From the NCBI GenBank assembly GCA_002722515.1, contig PBMH01000050.1:1-44114 (forward strand): a stretch of DNA of 44,114 nucleotides, read 5' to 3'. A program made the position numbers and the translations under genes. Source of the DNA: Alphaproteobacteria bacterium. Its GTDB lineage: Bacteria; Pseudomonadota; Alphaproteobacteria; UBA6615. Positions 32,690 through 40,046 of the stretch are shown in pieces. The notes beneath the pieces are model-generated. The model saw nothing but the letters and a program-made list of their open reading frames with translations. It did no database searches and was not told the origin of the DNA. How positions within the stretch are numbered: the first letter of the stretch is position 1; each line of letters begins with the position of its first letter.

Positions 32690-33490
32690 TCAGGCGGCGT
32701 TCTTAGCCAGCCAGCCTTCGATCGTGGCCAGGGCTTTTGGTCCTTCTTCCATCAGGAAGAAGTGACTTGATTCCTCGAACAGTATGAACTCGGCGTTCGG
32801 TAGATTCTCCATCATCCAGTTCTGTGCTGTCATCGAGCAGATTGGGTCATAGCGCCCACCCATGACGAGTGTCGGTGCATGTATTTCCGGGAGCCGATCG
32901 ACAACGTCGTGCTTGATGCAGGCTGTAGCCAGATGGTCGTAGGAGACCATGTCCCGACCCTCATCGCTGACCAGTGCTGTTATTTTCTTGATGAGCTCCG
33001 GATTGGCGTTGAAGAAGCCGGGAGCGACGAATAGATAGACCGCATGTGGCGCCCATTCCGCCCAATTTGGTCGCCATTCAAGAAGTTGTTGTAGGTTTCG
33101 GATAACCTGAGCACCTAGCGGATCGAGGCGCGCAAAGGAGGCAGCCATTGCTAGGGACCGAATTCGTTCTGGCGCCGTCAGTGCCATGTGTTGGGCCACT
33201 GCACCGCCCATCGAGCGTCCGATGATCTGTGCACTTTCGATGTCGAGCTGATCCATTAGGCCCAGAGTAGCGTCGGCCAGGTCGTTGGTGGTTACAGGTT
33301 CGGCCACGGGAGAACTGTCGCCGGAGCCCGGGTTGTCAAAGGCGATAACGCGGTACCGGTCCTTAAGGGCTGCAACTTGAGGCAGCCATGCAGTATGGTC
33401 GCCGGCAAGGCCGTGGATTAGTATGACTGGGTCGCCAGTGCCTTCTTCAATGTAGTTAATATCGTATTTTCCCGTATTTACTATGGTCAC
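32690..33490 (-). CDS. Alpha/beta hydrolase, copy 2 of a tandem pair
   Basis: A 266-residue paralogue of the following gene, with S93 in GRSMGG, acid in GRYDPICS and His in SSHFFLMEE. The nucleophile has the same residue number in both copies. AAGGAGGAGC precedes the ATG. It lies directly downstream of the sugar-type ABC importer on the same strand, separated by a very stable hairpin. It is therefore either a readthrough member of that operon or has its own promoter. A hydrolase acting on the imported solute or on a later lactone is plausible, not shown. Confidence 0.88.
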   Translation of the reverse strand: MTIVNTGKYDINYIEEGTGDPVILIHGLAGDHTAWLPQVAALKDRYRVIAFDNPGSGDSSPVAEPVTTNDLADATLGLMDQLDIESAQIIGRSMGGAVAQHMALTAPERIRSLAMAASFARLDPLGAQVIRNLQQLLEWRPNWAEWAPHAVYLFVAPGFFNANPELIKKITALVSDEGRDMVSYDHLATACIKHDVVDRLPEIHAPTLVMGGRYDPICSMTAQNWMMENLPNAEFILFEESSHFFLMEEGPKALATIEGWLAKNAA

Positions 33491-33508
33491 AACGCTCCTC
33501 CTTTAGAA

Positions 33509-33550
33509 TTAAGAACGCCGCGGACCTTGTAGGTCACGCGGCGGTCTTAA
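33509..33550 (-). terminator. Long hairpin downstream of the ABC ATPase, possible terminator
   Basis: On the minus strand TTAAGA...TCTTAA brackets a GCCGCG/CGCGGC stem and an inner GACCT-ACA-AGGTC hairpin, about 18 pairs with one mismatch and one bulged base. The 3' side reads TTCTTAATTCT, moderately T-rich. It sits 22 bp after the ATPase stop and before the hydrolase genes, so it likely ends or attenuates the transporter transcript. Confidence 0.6.
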
Positions 33551-33571
33551 CGTTGCAGAAAATAAATGCCC

Positions 33572-34648
33572 CTACCGGATGCGTGCGCCTGTCTCATCAA
33601 ACAGGAAAATTGCATCGTCAGGAAAGCCAACGTCAACGTTAGCATGACGCTCTACCGACTGGGTTCCTTCAATGACAGCGACAAAAGGACGTTCTGCACC
33701 AGTCTCAAAGTATAAAAGCGTATCTTTGCCAAGTGGCTCTACGAGTTCTACTTCTCGATTAATACTGGCAGCTGCGTCTGTGGCACCAATAGTGACGTTT
33801 TCCGGGCGTATTCCTAGGGTGCCCTTACCCGGCTGTTTTTGTGAATACTTACTTGGAAGCGGGATCGTGAATTGAGGGCTTTTAAATTGCAGGCCGGAAT
33901 CTCCCGATACGAATTCTCCTTCGACTAGGTTCATCGCCGGGTTTCCAAAGAAATCAGCTACAAAATATGACACGGGATCACCATAGATTTCGAGCGGTGA
34001 ACCCATCTGCACAATTTTTCCTTGGTTCATTACTACGATACGGTCGGCAAGCGTCATTGCCTCTTCTTGATCGTGCGTAACGTAGATGAAAGTTTTCTGG
34101 AGTTCGTCATGGAGCCGGTCGCATTCTGCTCGCAGCTCTCTGCGTAATTTTGCATCCAAACTTGATAGCGGTTCGTCCAGCAAGAAGTTGGAAGGTTCCG
34201 TCACGAGAGTTCGGGCTAATGCGATTCTTTGTGATTCTCCACCCGAACACTGTCCAGGCATCTTGCCCAAGAGATGAGTTATTCGTACCAGTTCGGAAAC
34301 TTCCTTCACTTTCCGCGCTTGTTCATCTTGTTTGACCTTTTTCATTCGAAGGCCGAAGGCGATGTTGTCTGCTACATTTTTATGCGGAAACAGGGCGTGA
34401 CTCTGAAAAACCATTCCGAGATCGCGATCTCTTGGTTCCAGTTCATTTACAACTTTCCCATCTATGGTGATATCACCTGAAGTTGGGTCTTCAAATCCGG
34501 CAATCATCCGTAATGTAGTTGTTTTGCCGCAACCCGACGGGCCCACAAACACGATGAATTCACCGTCTTCAATTGTGAGGTTCAGATTGTTAACAGCTAC
34601 CAGGCTGCCAAACTCTTTTCTTAAGTTTTTAAGCTCTATTTGAGACAC
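33572..34648 (-). CDS. ABC transporter ATPase, UgpC/MalK type
   Basis: A 358-residue ATPase beginning at GTG. Walker A is GPSGCGKTTT (36-45), the signature is QCSGGESQRIALARTL, Walker B is FLLDEPLSSLDAKLR, and the switch is THDQEEAMTLADRI. A C-terminal TOBE/OB regulatory domain (about 240-358, GTLGIRPENVTIG) marks the carbohydrate/polyol/glycerol-phosphate class. The S in CSGGES replaces the usual Q of LSGGQ, a mild variation. It energises the adjacent MalF/MalG-type permeases; gaps of 5 bp show tight operon structure. The solute is unknown. Confidence 0.92.
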   Translation of the reverse strand: MSQIELKNLRKEFGSLVAVNNLNLTIEDGEFIVFVGPSGCGKTTTLRMIAGFEDPTSGDITIDGKVVNELEPRDRDLGMVFQSHALFPHKNVADNIAFGLRMKKVKQDEQARKVKEVSELVRITHLLGKMPGQCSGGESQRIALARTLVTEPSNFLLDEPLSSLDAKLRRELRAECDRLHDELQKTFIYVTHDQEEAMTLADRIVVMNQGKIVQMGSPLEIYGDPVSYFVADFFGNPAMNLVEGEFVSGDSGLQFKSPQFTIPLPSKYSQKQPGKGTLGIRPENVTIGATDAAASINREVELVEPLGKDTLLYFETGAERPFVAVIEGTQSVERHANVDVGFPDDAIFLFDETGARIR

Positions 34649-34653
34649 GCTCT

Positions 34654-35535
34654 TTATCTCCTCACCATTCCGAAACTAAACCCTCTAACAAGATGTTTGC
34701 GGATTATTATGCCAACCAAAATCAATGGCAGGGTGATGCCAACGGAAAGGGCAGCCTGGCGGCCGTAAACACGCCCTTCGGTTGAGCCTTGATACTTTGA
34801 AAGTTCAATCGGAAGCGTCACTACATTCGTCTTAGACAATAGTAGAGCCATCAGATACTCACTCCAAGTGAGTATCAGGATGAACAGGAATGTCGCTACC
34901 AAGCCAGACCTTACCAAAGGCAAGACCACTTCCCATATTGTTTGCCATTTGCTGGCGCCCAGGATTTCCGCAGCTTGTTCCATTTCGCGCGGTACTTCAT
35001 CAATGAAGCTCTTTGACATCCAGACGGCATAGGGAAGGGTCGTGATGAAATACAACATCACTAATCCTGGAACGCTATCCAGCAAGTCTAAAGCTCGGTA
35101 CCAAATAGATATTGGAGCGATTAGTACAATTGGCGGAACCATTCGCAGCATAAGAAGCTGGAACATCCGGCCCTCGGAAAGAATTTGATAACGCGAAACA
35201 CCGTAAGCAAGAACCGATCCGAAAAGCACCGCTAACGTCGTCGATATTAATGATATTAGCGTACTATTTCCGAGTGCTTCCCATGGGCGTTGGAGTGATT
35301 GAGTGTGAACAGACTCTGAATATTCGGAGGCATCGGCCCACACAACTAAGTAGTTTTGCAGGGTGCCATTCTCTGTGATGTAGACAGGTGGCCAAGCAAA
35401 CCACTCGATATCTGGCTTGAAGGACGTACCAACCATCCAAAAGATTGGGAACGCAACAATAAAGAGCCAGAAGGTCAACACAAGATAGCGGAAGATCGAA
35501 AAATTTAACTGGCGCTGAGATTTAGTCATAGCCAT
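34654..35535 (-). CDS. ABC transporter permease, MalG type
   Basis: A 293-residue permease with six membrane segments. The EAA loop reads EVPREMEQAAEILGASKWQTIWEVVLPLVRSGL, matching the coupling motif that docks on the MalK-type ATPase. The first segment is LVLTFWLFIVAFPIFWMVGTSFK, typical of MalG-like proteins. A GGAGGG lies inside the end of the preceding permease gene, whose stop is 5 bp upstream. It forms the pore with that subunit. Confidence 0.9.
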   Translation of the reverse strand: MAMTKSQRQLNFSIFRYLVLTFWLFIVAFPIFWMVGTSFKPDIEWFAWPPVYITENGTLQNYLVVWADASEYSESVHTQSLQRPWEALGNSTLISLISTTLAVLFGSVLAYGVSRYQILSEGRMFQLLMLRMVPPIVLIAPISIWYRALDLLDSVPGLVMLYFITTLPYAVWMSKSFIDEVPREMEQAAEILGASKWQTIWEVVLPLVRSGLVATFLFILILTWSEYLMALLLSKTNVVTLPIELSKYQGSTEGRVYGRQAALSVGITLPLILVGIIIRKHLVRGFSFGMVRR

Positions 35536-35540
35536 GTGAA

Positions 35541-36548
35541 TTAGCCCTCCTGATTAGGGGCTTGATACATATCGTCGAGGTTCTTCTTTTCACGTCGCAA
35601 TAACCAAATTGCGCCCATAATGATGAAAATCATTAAGAACATGACGATGTATGACAAAACGGCACCGTAAGAGATGTCGAAGTATTGCCATGCGTTAAGG
35701 AAGATATAGATGGGGATCGTTTCCGTCGCTGAACCCGGTCCACCCTGGAGAAGCCCCCAGGTTTTTGGAAACTCTGCCATCGCTTCCAAAAACCGTAAAA
35801 TTAACGCTAGCAAGATAACAGGGCGTAACAACGGAACTTGAACTTCCCAAAAGATACGCAATTTGCTGGCGCCCAATATTTGGGCCGCCTCTTGAGGTTC
35901 TTTCGGAAGTGAAGCGAGGCCAGCCATCATTATAATGAAACTGAATGGTGTCCAATTCCACGTTTCAAGGAACATGATTGTGGTTAAGGCTACCTCTTTC
36001 GCGTAGAGAAACTGGAACATAACGCGTTGGCCGGTAATCCGGCTTAAAATATCGTTAAGAGGACCATTTTGATAAAGGATCATCTCGCCGGTGTATGCGA
36101 TAACGATCGGGACCGTTAGCATCGGCAATATAAAGAATACGTAGTAAAACCCCTGACCGCGGAACGGGCGATACATAAGGAGTGCTAGGCCAAATCCTAA
36201 AACAAAGCAACAAACCGTTGTGCCTGCAGAAAAGAGCAATGACCTTAGTATGGCATTGAAAAATTTGGTGTCAGAGAAGGCATCCTTCCAAAGGTCAAGG
36301 CCGACCCATTCTGATGCCTTAAAGTAGGATGAAAACCCTGAACTGTCGCCTGCGTCAAAAATCGAGAAAGCAAAAAATGAGAAATAGCCCTGCAATAGGA
36401 AAGCTGGCAGCAGAAGGAATGCCATTAGAAGAATAAGCGGGGTAAGCACCGTCCACTTAAATCTTCGAATTCCCTGTTCGCGTGTTACTTGTCGTTTGTT
36501 TCCAGGCGACGCACTAGCCGGGATACCTGACGCATCAGTCGTGGACAT
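35541..36548 (-). CDS. ABC transporter permease, MalF type
   Basis: A 335-residue permease. The ATG preceded by AAGAGGGC was chosen (MSTTDASGIPASASPG); a longer frame upstream runs through the intercistronic hairpin. The first membrane segment is VLTPLILLMAFLLLPAFLLQG, and the EAA loop is ASLPKEPQEAAQILGASKLRIFWEVQVPLLRPV. A periplasmic loop of about 60 residues follows the first helix. It pairs with the MalG-type subunit. An N-terminal hydrophilic tail of about 40 residues is common in this family. Confidence 0.9.
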   Translation of the reverse strand: MSTTDASGIPASASPGNKRQVTREQGIRRFKWTVLTPLILLMAFLLLPAFLLQGYFSFFAFSIFDAGDSSGFSSYFKASEWVGLDLWKDAFSDTKFFNAILRSLLFSAGTTVCCFVLGFGLALLMYRPFRGQGFYYVFFILPMLTVPIVIAYTGEMILYQNGPLNDILSRITGQRVMFQFLYAKEVALTTIMFLETWNWTPFSFIIMMAGLASLPKEPQEAAQILGASKLRIFWEVQVPLLRPVILLALILRFLEAMAEFPKTWGLLQGGPGSATETIPIYIFLNAWQYFDISYGAVLSYIVMFLMIFIIMGAIWLLRREKKNLDDMYQAPNQEG

Positions 36549-36576
36549 TAGTGCCCTCTTAGAAAATGCATGCGAC

Positions 36577-36607
36577 AACCCCAAGGTGCTCATCACACCT
36601 TGGGGTT
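36577..36607 (-). other. Intercistronic hairpin after the solute-binding-protein gene
   Basis: AACCCCAAGGTG pairs perfectly with CACCTTGGGGTT (12 bp) around a 7-nt loop. It lies between the binding-protein stop and the MalF-type start and has no T-run, like the malE-malF intercistronic elements that keep the binding-protein message abundant over the permeases. Confidence 0.75.
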
Positions 36608-36632
36608 ACCTTAGTTTCACAAAGATTACTTA

Positions 36633-38081
36633 TTAAGCAGGCACGTCACGTGTCGGCATAAGAGATTTGTAAGTGGCGATCTCTTCCCTGAGACGCCGCT
36701 TACCAATCCGCCGAGCAGCCCGTGCCCATGCATCGGTTGTATCTTTGTTTACAGCCTTAGCAGACTTGCCGCCCGTATAAGCTTCCGAAAGGTTTCGTTT
36801 GAGCTCGGTTTCAAACTCGAGAAGACCAGTCACAAACAAAGCCGGGCAGGTGACCTGCAGGCAATCATTAATGCCTTGTACCCCGTTTGGAGTGTAGGCG
36901 GTTTGTGAGAGTGAACCGTCCTTGAAGGCGTCTACATGCCATGGATCGTGGAATGTATTTACCCGGTCACCCGTTACGATATCGGAGTTTTTACCGGTGG
37001 CGGTGTACATTGCCAAGTAAGCCATCGCTTCCTTACGGGGGCTGTGCTTATTAACCAGCAAGCTAACGACAGGCGTCGAAACAGAGCGCTTCAGCAGTTT
37101 GCCCGAGTGCCTCGAACCAGGGATCTGGCCATAGGCCCATTTCCCTGTTGTCTTCGACTTATTCGGGTTTTCTGCCAATGCGATGATGCCGTCCCAATAC
37201 TGGCAGGCAAAAACGTTACCTCCGACGATGCGTGGGATCATCTGAGGTGTTCCCCAACCCGGCGCTTCAGCGTGAGATACTTCCTTATACTTAAGGTACG
37301 TCTCTACCGCGTATTCACCCGCATCATTATCGATATTTGGGTCACCGTCGTCGGTGAACGGGAAGCCGCCGGCACTATAAAGGTACATGTACCACCAGGC
37401 CATTGATGAACCGCGGTCACGAAGGTTCCCAGAATGGTATCGGGGGTAGAAGTGCTTATAGAGCTCTAACTCGTCTTCCCAAGTCTCTGGCCACGCCATT
37501 TCTTTGCCGTGCTTATCGGCAAATGCCTTGCGCTCCTCTGGATCCTCCATGAGGTCCTTACGCATAAACTGGACCATGACATTCCCGTCGGTCGGAATAC
37601 CGTAGGTTTTTCCCTTGTAGGTCATAAGTTTAGCGAAATCACCAACTGCATTAAGCTTGAAATTGGCTTTTTTCATATACGCGTCCAGTGGCTCAAGAAG
37701 GCCAGCGGAAGCGAGCGAAGGAATCATGTTTGAGTCCATGTGGAAGAAATCAAACTCTCCGGACTTGGAGAGCGCTTCCGCCATTGCACGCGCTGGAATA
37801 TCGAACACCGAAATGTCTTGCATTTTTTTAATGTCAATACCCGTAGCCGCAGCGAACTCTTGGCGAACTGGCTGCACCGCGCGTTGGTAGTTCGACCACA
37901 TAATACCGGTGAGGTCCTGTCCTTTCGGATAAGCCTTTTTTGCCGCAGCAATAATTGCATCCTCTTCAGACCCTGCGATAGCTTTCCCGGGTACAGCTGT
38001 CCCGACAGCACCCACCGCTGCCGCGGTGGCGCCTGCTTTCAACGCCTTACGACGTGAAATTTTTGGATTCTTTTCACTCAT
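36633..38081 (-). CDS. ABC transporter solute-binding protein with Tat signal (carbohydrate type)
   Basis: A 482-residue extracellular binding protein. The N-terminus carries a twin-arginine signal (ISRRKALKAGATAAAVG, cleavage near KAIAG at about 36), so it is exported folded. The body is that of family 1/ tandem sugar-binding proteins: GQDLTGIMWSNYQRAVQPV, KSGEFDFFHMDSNMIPSLA, LEPLDAYMKKANF, YGIPTDGNVMVQFMRKDL. GGGAGGAG precedes the ATG. It is first in the operon with MalF, MalG and MalK-type partners. Length above 450 suggests a polyol, glycoside or larger organic solute, but the ligand is unknown. It is divergent from an XRE-cupin regulator that may control it. Confidence 0.9.
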   Translation of the reverse strand: MSEKNPKISRRKALKAGATAAAVGAVGTAVPGKAIAGSEEDAIIAAAKKAYPKGQDLTGIMWSNYQRAVQPVRQEFAAATGIDIKKMQDISVFDIPARAMAEALSKSGEFDFFHMDSNMIPSLASAGLLEPLDAYMKKANFKLNAVGDFAKLMTYKGKTYGIPTDGNVMVQFMRKDLMEDPEERKAFADKHGKEMAWPETWEDELELYKHFYPRYHSGNLRDRGSSMAWWYMYLYSAGGFPFTDDGDPNIDNDAGEYAVETYLKYKEVSHAEAPGWGTPQMIPRIVGGNVFACQYWDGIIALAENPNKSKTTGKWAYGQIPGSRHSGKLLKRSVSTPVVSLLVNKHSPRKEAMAYLAMYTATGKNSDIVTGDRVNTFHDPWHVDAFKDGSLSQTAYTPNGVQGINDCLQVTCPALFVTGLLEFETELKRNLSEAYTGGKSAKAVNKDTTDAWARAARRIGKRRLREEIATYKSLMPTRDVPA

Positions 38082-38340
38082 AAATTTCTCCTCCCAGTTC
38101 CTGTCTAAAACAAATGCTTGTCCAGACAGATTTTCGGTACCCGCAGAACAGCGGACCTTGATCGAACGTTACAACACTTTTGCACTATAGGAAAAGTTTT
38201 CTTCAATACGAAAGTGCTCTTTAAAGCTTACCGCAAACCAGCGAGCAAGCCAGTAACTGATAAACGGACATATCCTCTAGGTTGTTAGCGGACGAGTCGG
38301 ACTGGTAAGTCAAATTATAGAAGAAAATAGGGCTGCAATT
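38082..38340. promoter_or_regulatory. Divergent control region with candidate operators
   Basis: This 259-bp gap separates the importer operon from the regulator gene. ACGAGTC-G-GACTGGT at 38292-38306 is an inverted repeat matching at 6 of 7 arm positions, about 35 bp before the regulator start. Near the importer, TGTC-CA-GACA at 38119-38128 lies inside a larger CTGTCT...AGACAG pair (38101-38129). The DNA is AT-rich. Autoregulation plus control of the importer by the XRE-cupin protein is the simplest reading. Confidence 0.45.
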
Positions 38341-38994
38341 ATGGACGATTTGCGTGCGGGTTTGTTGGCCATCGATGGTGCAACTCTTGGCGCGAAAGTG
38401 CGCGCGCGCCGCAAATCACAGGGTCATACATTGGCAAAGGTCTCCGAATTAACCGGGCTCTCCATTTCCGCATTGTCTAAAATTGAGAATGACCAGGTGT
38501 CTCCTACATTCGCAAACCTAATGCGCTTGGCGGCGGGACTTCAGATATCACTAAGCGGGCTGGTAAGCCTTAATGACGAAGTGGTTGCCGCGTCTTCGCG
38601 CATTACTGTCAGTCGCAGGGAAGACACGCGGTTTCGCTCAACGCCGAAATACGACATGTATGCCCTCTGCTCGGAGTTACGCCACAAGCGTATGACGCCG
38701 CTGATAGAAAGGGTGAAGGCTGATGACCCCAGCCGGCTAGATGGAATGGTCAGCCATGCCGGCGAAGAATTTTTCTTTGTTTTGAACGGTGCTATCGAGG
38801 TGCATACAGAGCATTATACGCCGGTCCGCCTTGACAAAGGTGACAGTGCCTACCTTGACAGCACAATGGCGCACACGCTTGTCGCAATGGACGGTGACGA
38901 TGCCGACATTCTTATGGTCTGGCTCGGGCCTAATGCTGCCGGTGGAGAAGATGGCGCGAGCATGGCCGAAGCGATTCTGAACCAGGATTGTTAA
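38341..38994 (+). CDS. XRE-family transcription regulator with C-terminal cupin sensor
   Basis: A 217-residue regulator. The helix-turn-helix spans about residues 17-70 (VRARRKSQGHTLAKVSEL, then SISALSKIENDQVSPTFANLMRLA). A cupin domain occupies about 110-195 (HAGEEFFFVLNGAIEVHTE, DKGDSAYLDSTMAHTLVAM). This layout is that of PuuR/SutR-like regulators, in which the cupin binds a small metabolite. The first cupin motif has few metal-ligand histidines, so ligand binding rather than catalysis is expected. It is divergent from the sugar-type importer and 37 bp upstream of a hydrolase-fold protein; it probably governs one or both. Confidence 0.9.
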   Translation: MDDLRAGLLAIDGATLGAKVRARRKSQGHTLAKVSELTGLSISALSKIENDQVSPTFANLMRLAAGLQISLSGLVSLNDEVVAASSRITVSRREDTRFRSTPKYDMYALCSELRHKRMTPLIERVKADDPSRLDGMVSHAGEEFFFVLNGAIEVHTEHYTPVRLDKGDSAYLDSTMAHTLVAMDGDDADILMVWLGPNAAGGEDGASMAEAILNQDC

Positions 38995-39031
38995 ACGGCG
39001 GTAAAAAAACGAACCTTGGGGAGCTTTAGCT

Positions 39032-39820
39032 ATGGAAGTACGTCAAATCGACGTGCCGAACGCGGATGTTGTTCAGGCCGGTGAGGGGCCAGATCTCTTG
39101 CTTGTACATTCACTGCTGGCGGAACGAAGCGCGTTCGATCGTGCATTACCTGAACTGGCGAAGGGGCATCGAGTCACTATACCGAACCTTCCCGGGTATG
39201 GGGGTACGCCACGTCTTAACAATACAACTCCGGACGTGCGCGAATTTGCTGATTTCCTTGTCGGTGTCATGGATGCAGCTGAGCTCTCCTGTGACACAGC
39301 TGTGCTAGGCAATGGGGCCGGCGGTTTCATGTGCGTTGCGCTCGGCATTTATCACGGTGAACGATTTGGAAAACTAATTCTCGCTGATACAGGCTCGGGA
39401 TTTCCAGAGCCTGCCAAGAAGCCGCTGCATCTGCTCGCCGATAGGGTCGAGGCGGACGGCATGGGTGCGGTGCTGGATGCTGCTATTTTACGTATGTTTC
39501 CTGGCTCCTACATTTCAGCAAACCCCGACATAGTGACAGAACGCAAAGAGGCATTGGCCGTTGCTGATCCGGCAGCCTTCGCGGCGACGGCGCGCGCGCT
39601 CGCAAGGGTGGAGATGTCTGCAGAGATTGGCAGGATAGAAAACGATACGCTGGTAATGGTTGGCTTGGACGATACGACCACACCACCCGATATGTCGTAT
39701 GCACTGCATCAGGGAATTTCTGGCGCTCAGCTGGTCGAGATTCCGGATTGCGGACACTGTCCGCAGATTCAGTCGAAGGACGCATTCGTCCGGGCGGTCC
39801 TCGAGTTCATAGATCGATAG
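39032..39820 (+). CDS. Alpha/beta-hydrolase-fold protein lacking the nucleophile serine
   Basis: A 262-residue alpha/beta-hydrolase-fold protein: DLLLVHSLLAERSAFDR (21-37), the strand before LPGYGGTP, an Asp in VGLDDTTTPP and a His in DCGHCPQ. The nucleophile elbow, normally GxSxG, reads LGNGAGGF at 92-99, so the serine position is Gly95 (codon GGG). With acid and His kept but no nucleophile, it may be a non-hydrolytic member (lyase, cofactor-free oxygenase or binding protein) or inactive. It follows the XRE-cupin regulator by 37 bp. It is not a close relative of the tandem hydrolase pair. Confidence 0.82.
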   Translation: MEVRQIDVPNADVVQAGEGPDLLLVHSLLAERSAFDRALPELAKGHRVTIPNLPGYGGTPRLNNTTPDVREFADFLVGVMDAAELSCDTAVLGNGAGGFMCVALGIYHGERFGKLILADTGSGFPEPAKKPLHLLADRVEADGMGAVLDAAILRMFPGSYISANPDIVTERKEALAVADPAAFAATARALARVEMSAEIGRIENDTLVMVGLDDTTTPPDMSYALHQGISGAQLVEIPDCGHCPQIQSKDAFVRAVLEFIDR

Positions 39821-40046
39821 GGCCCACGTCGCGATAACTATTCGCAGGGTTAGTGCGTTTATTCGTTCGCGGGGCTATCTGCGCCCGGCAAGTGCATTTA
39901 CTTGGCGTGTTGACAGCCAACTTGATTGTACCGATCTAAGCTTGGTGGAGAGGTCAGGCGACTGTTACTCTCGGCATCCGATTGGACGCCTTTGGTGCTG
40001 AAGGCGAATAAACAGAAACTACGGCATGCCGAGGAAAGAGGGTGTG
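39821..40046. promoter_or_regulatory. Leader region upstream of the hyuA-like gene
   Basis: This 226-bp gap has a perfect -35 TTGACA at 39910-39915 but only GATCTA at 17-bp spacing, so the promoter is uncertain. CGCCTT-N8-AAGGCG at 39987-40006 can form a hairpin, and GGCATGCC (40023-40030) is a perfect palindrome next to the AGGAAAGAGGG ribosome-binding region. No gene is seen. Confidence 0.3.

Noticed and set aside
39910-39938. Sigma-70 promoter from the perfect TTGACA before hyuA.
   Set aside because: The matching -10 region (GATCTA) is poor, so it is mentioned only within the leader-region entry.
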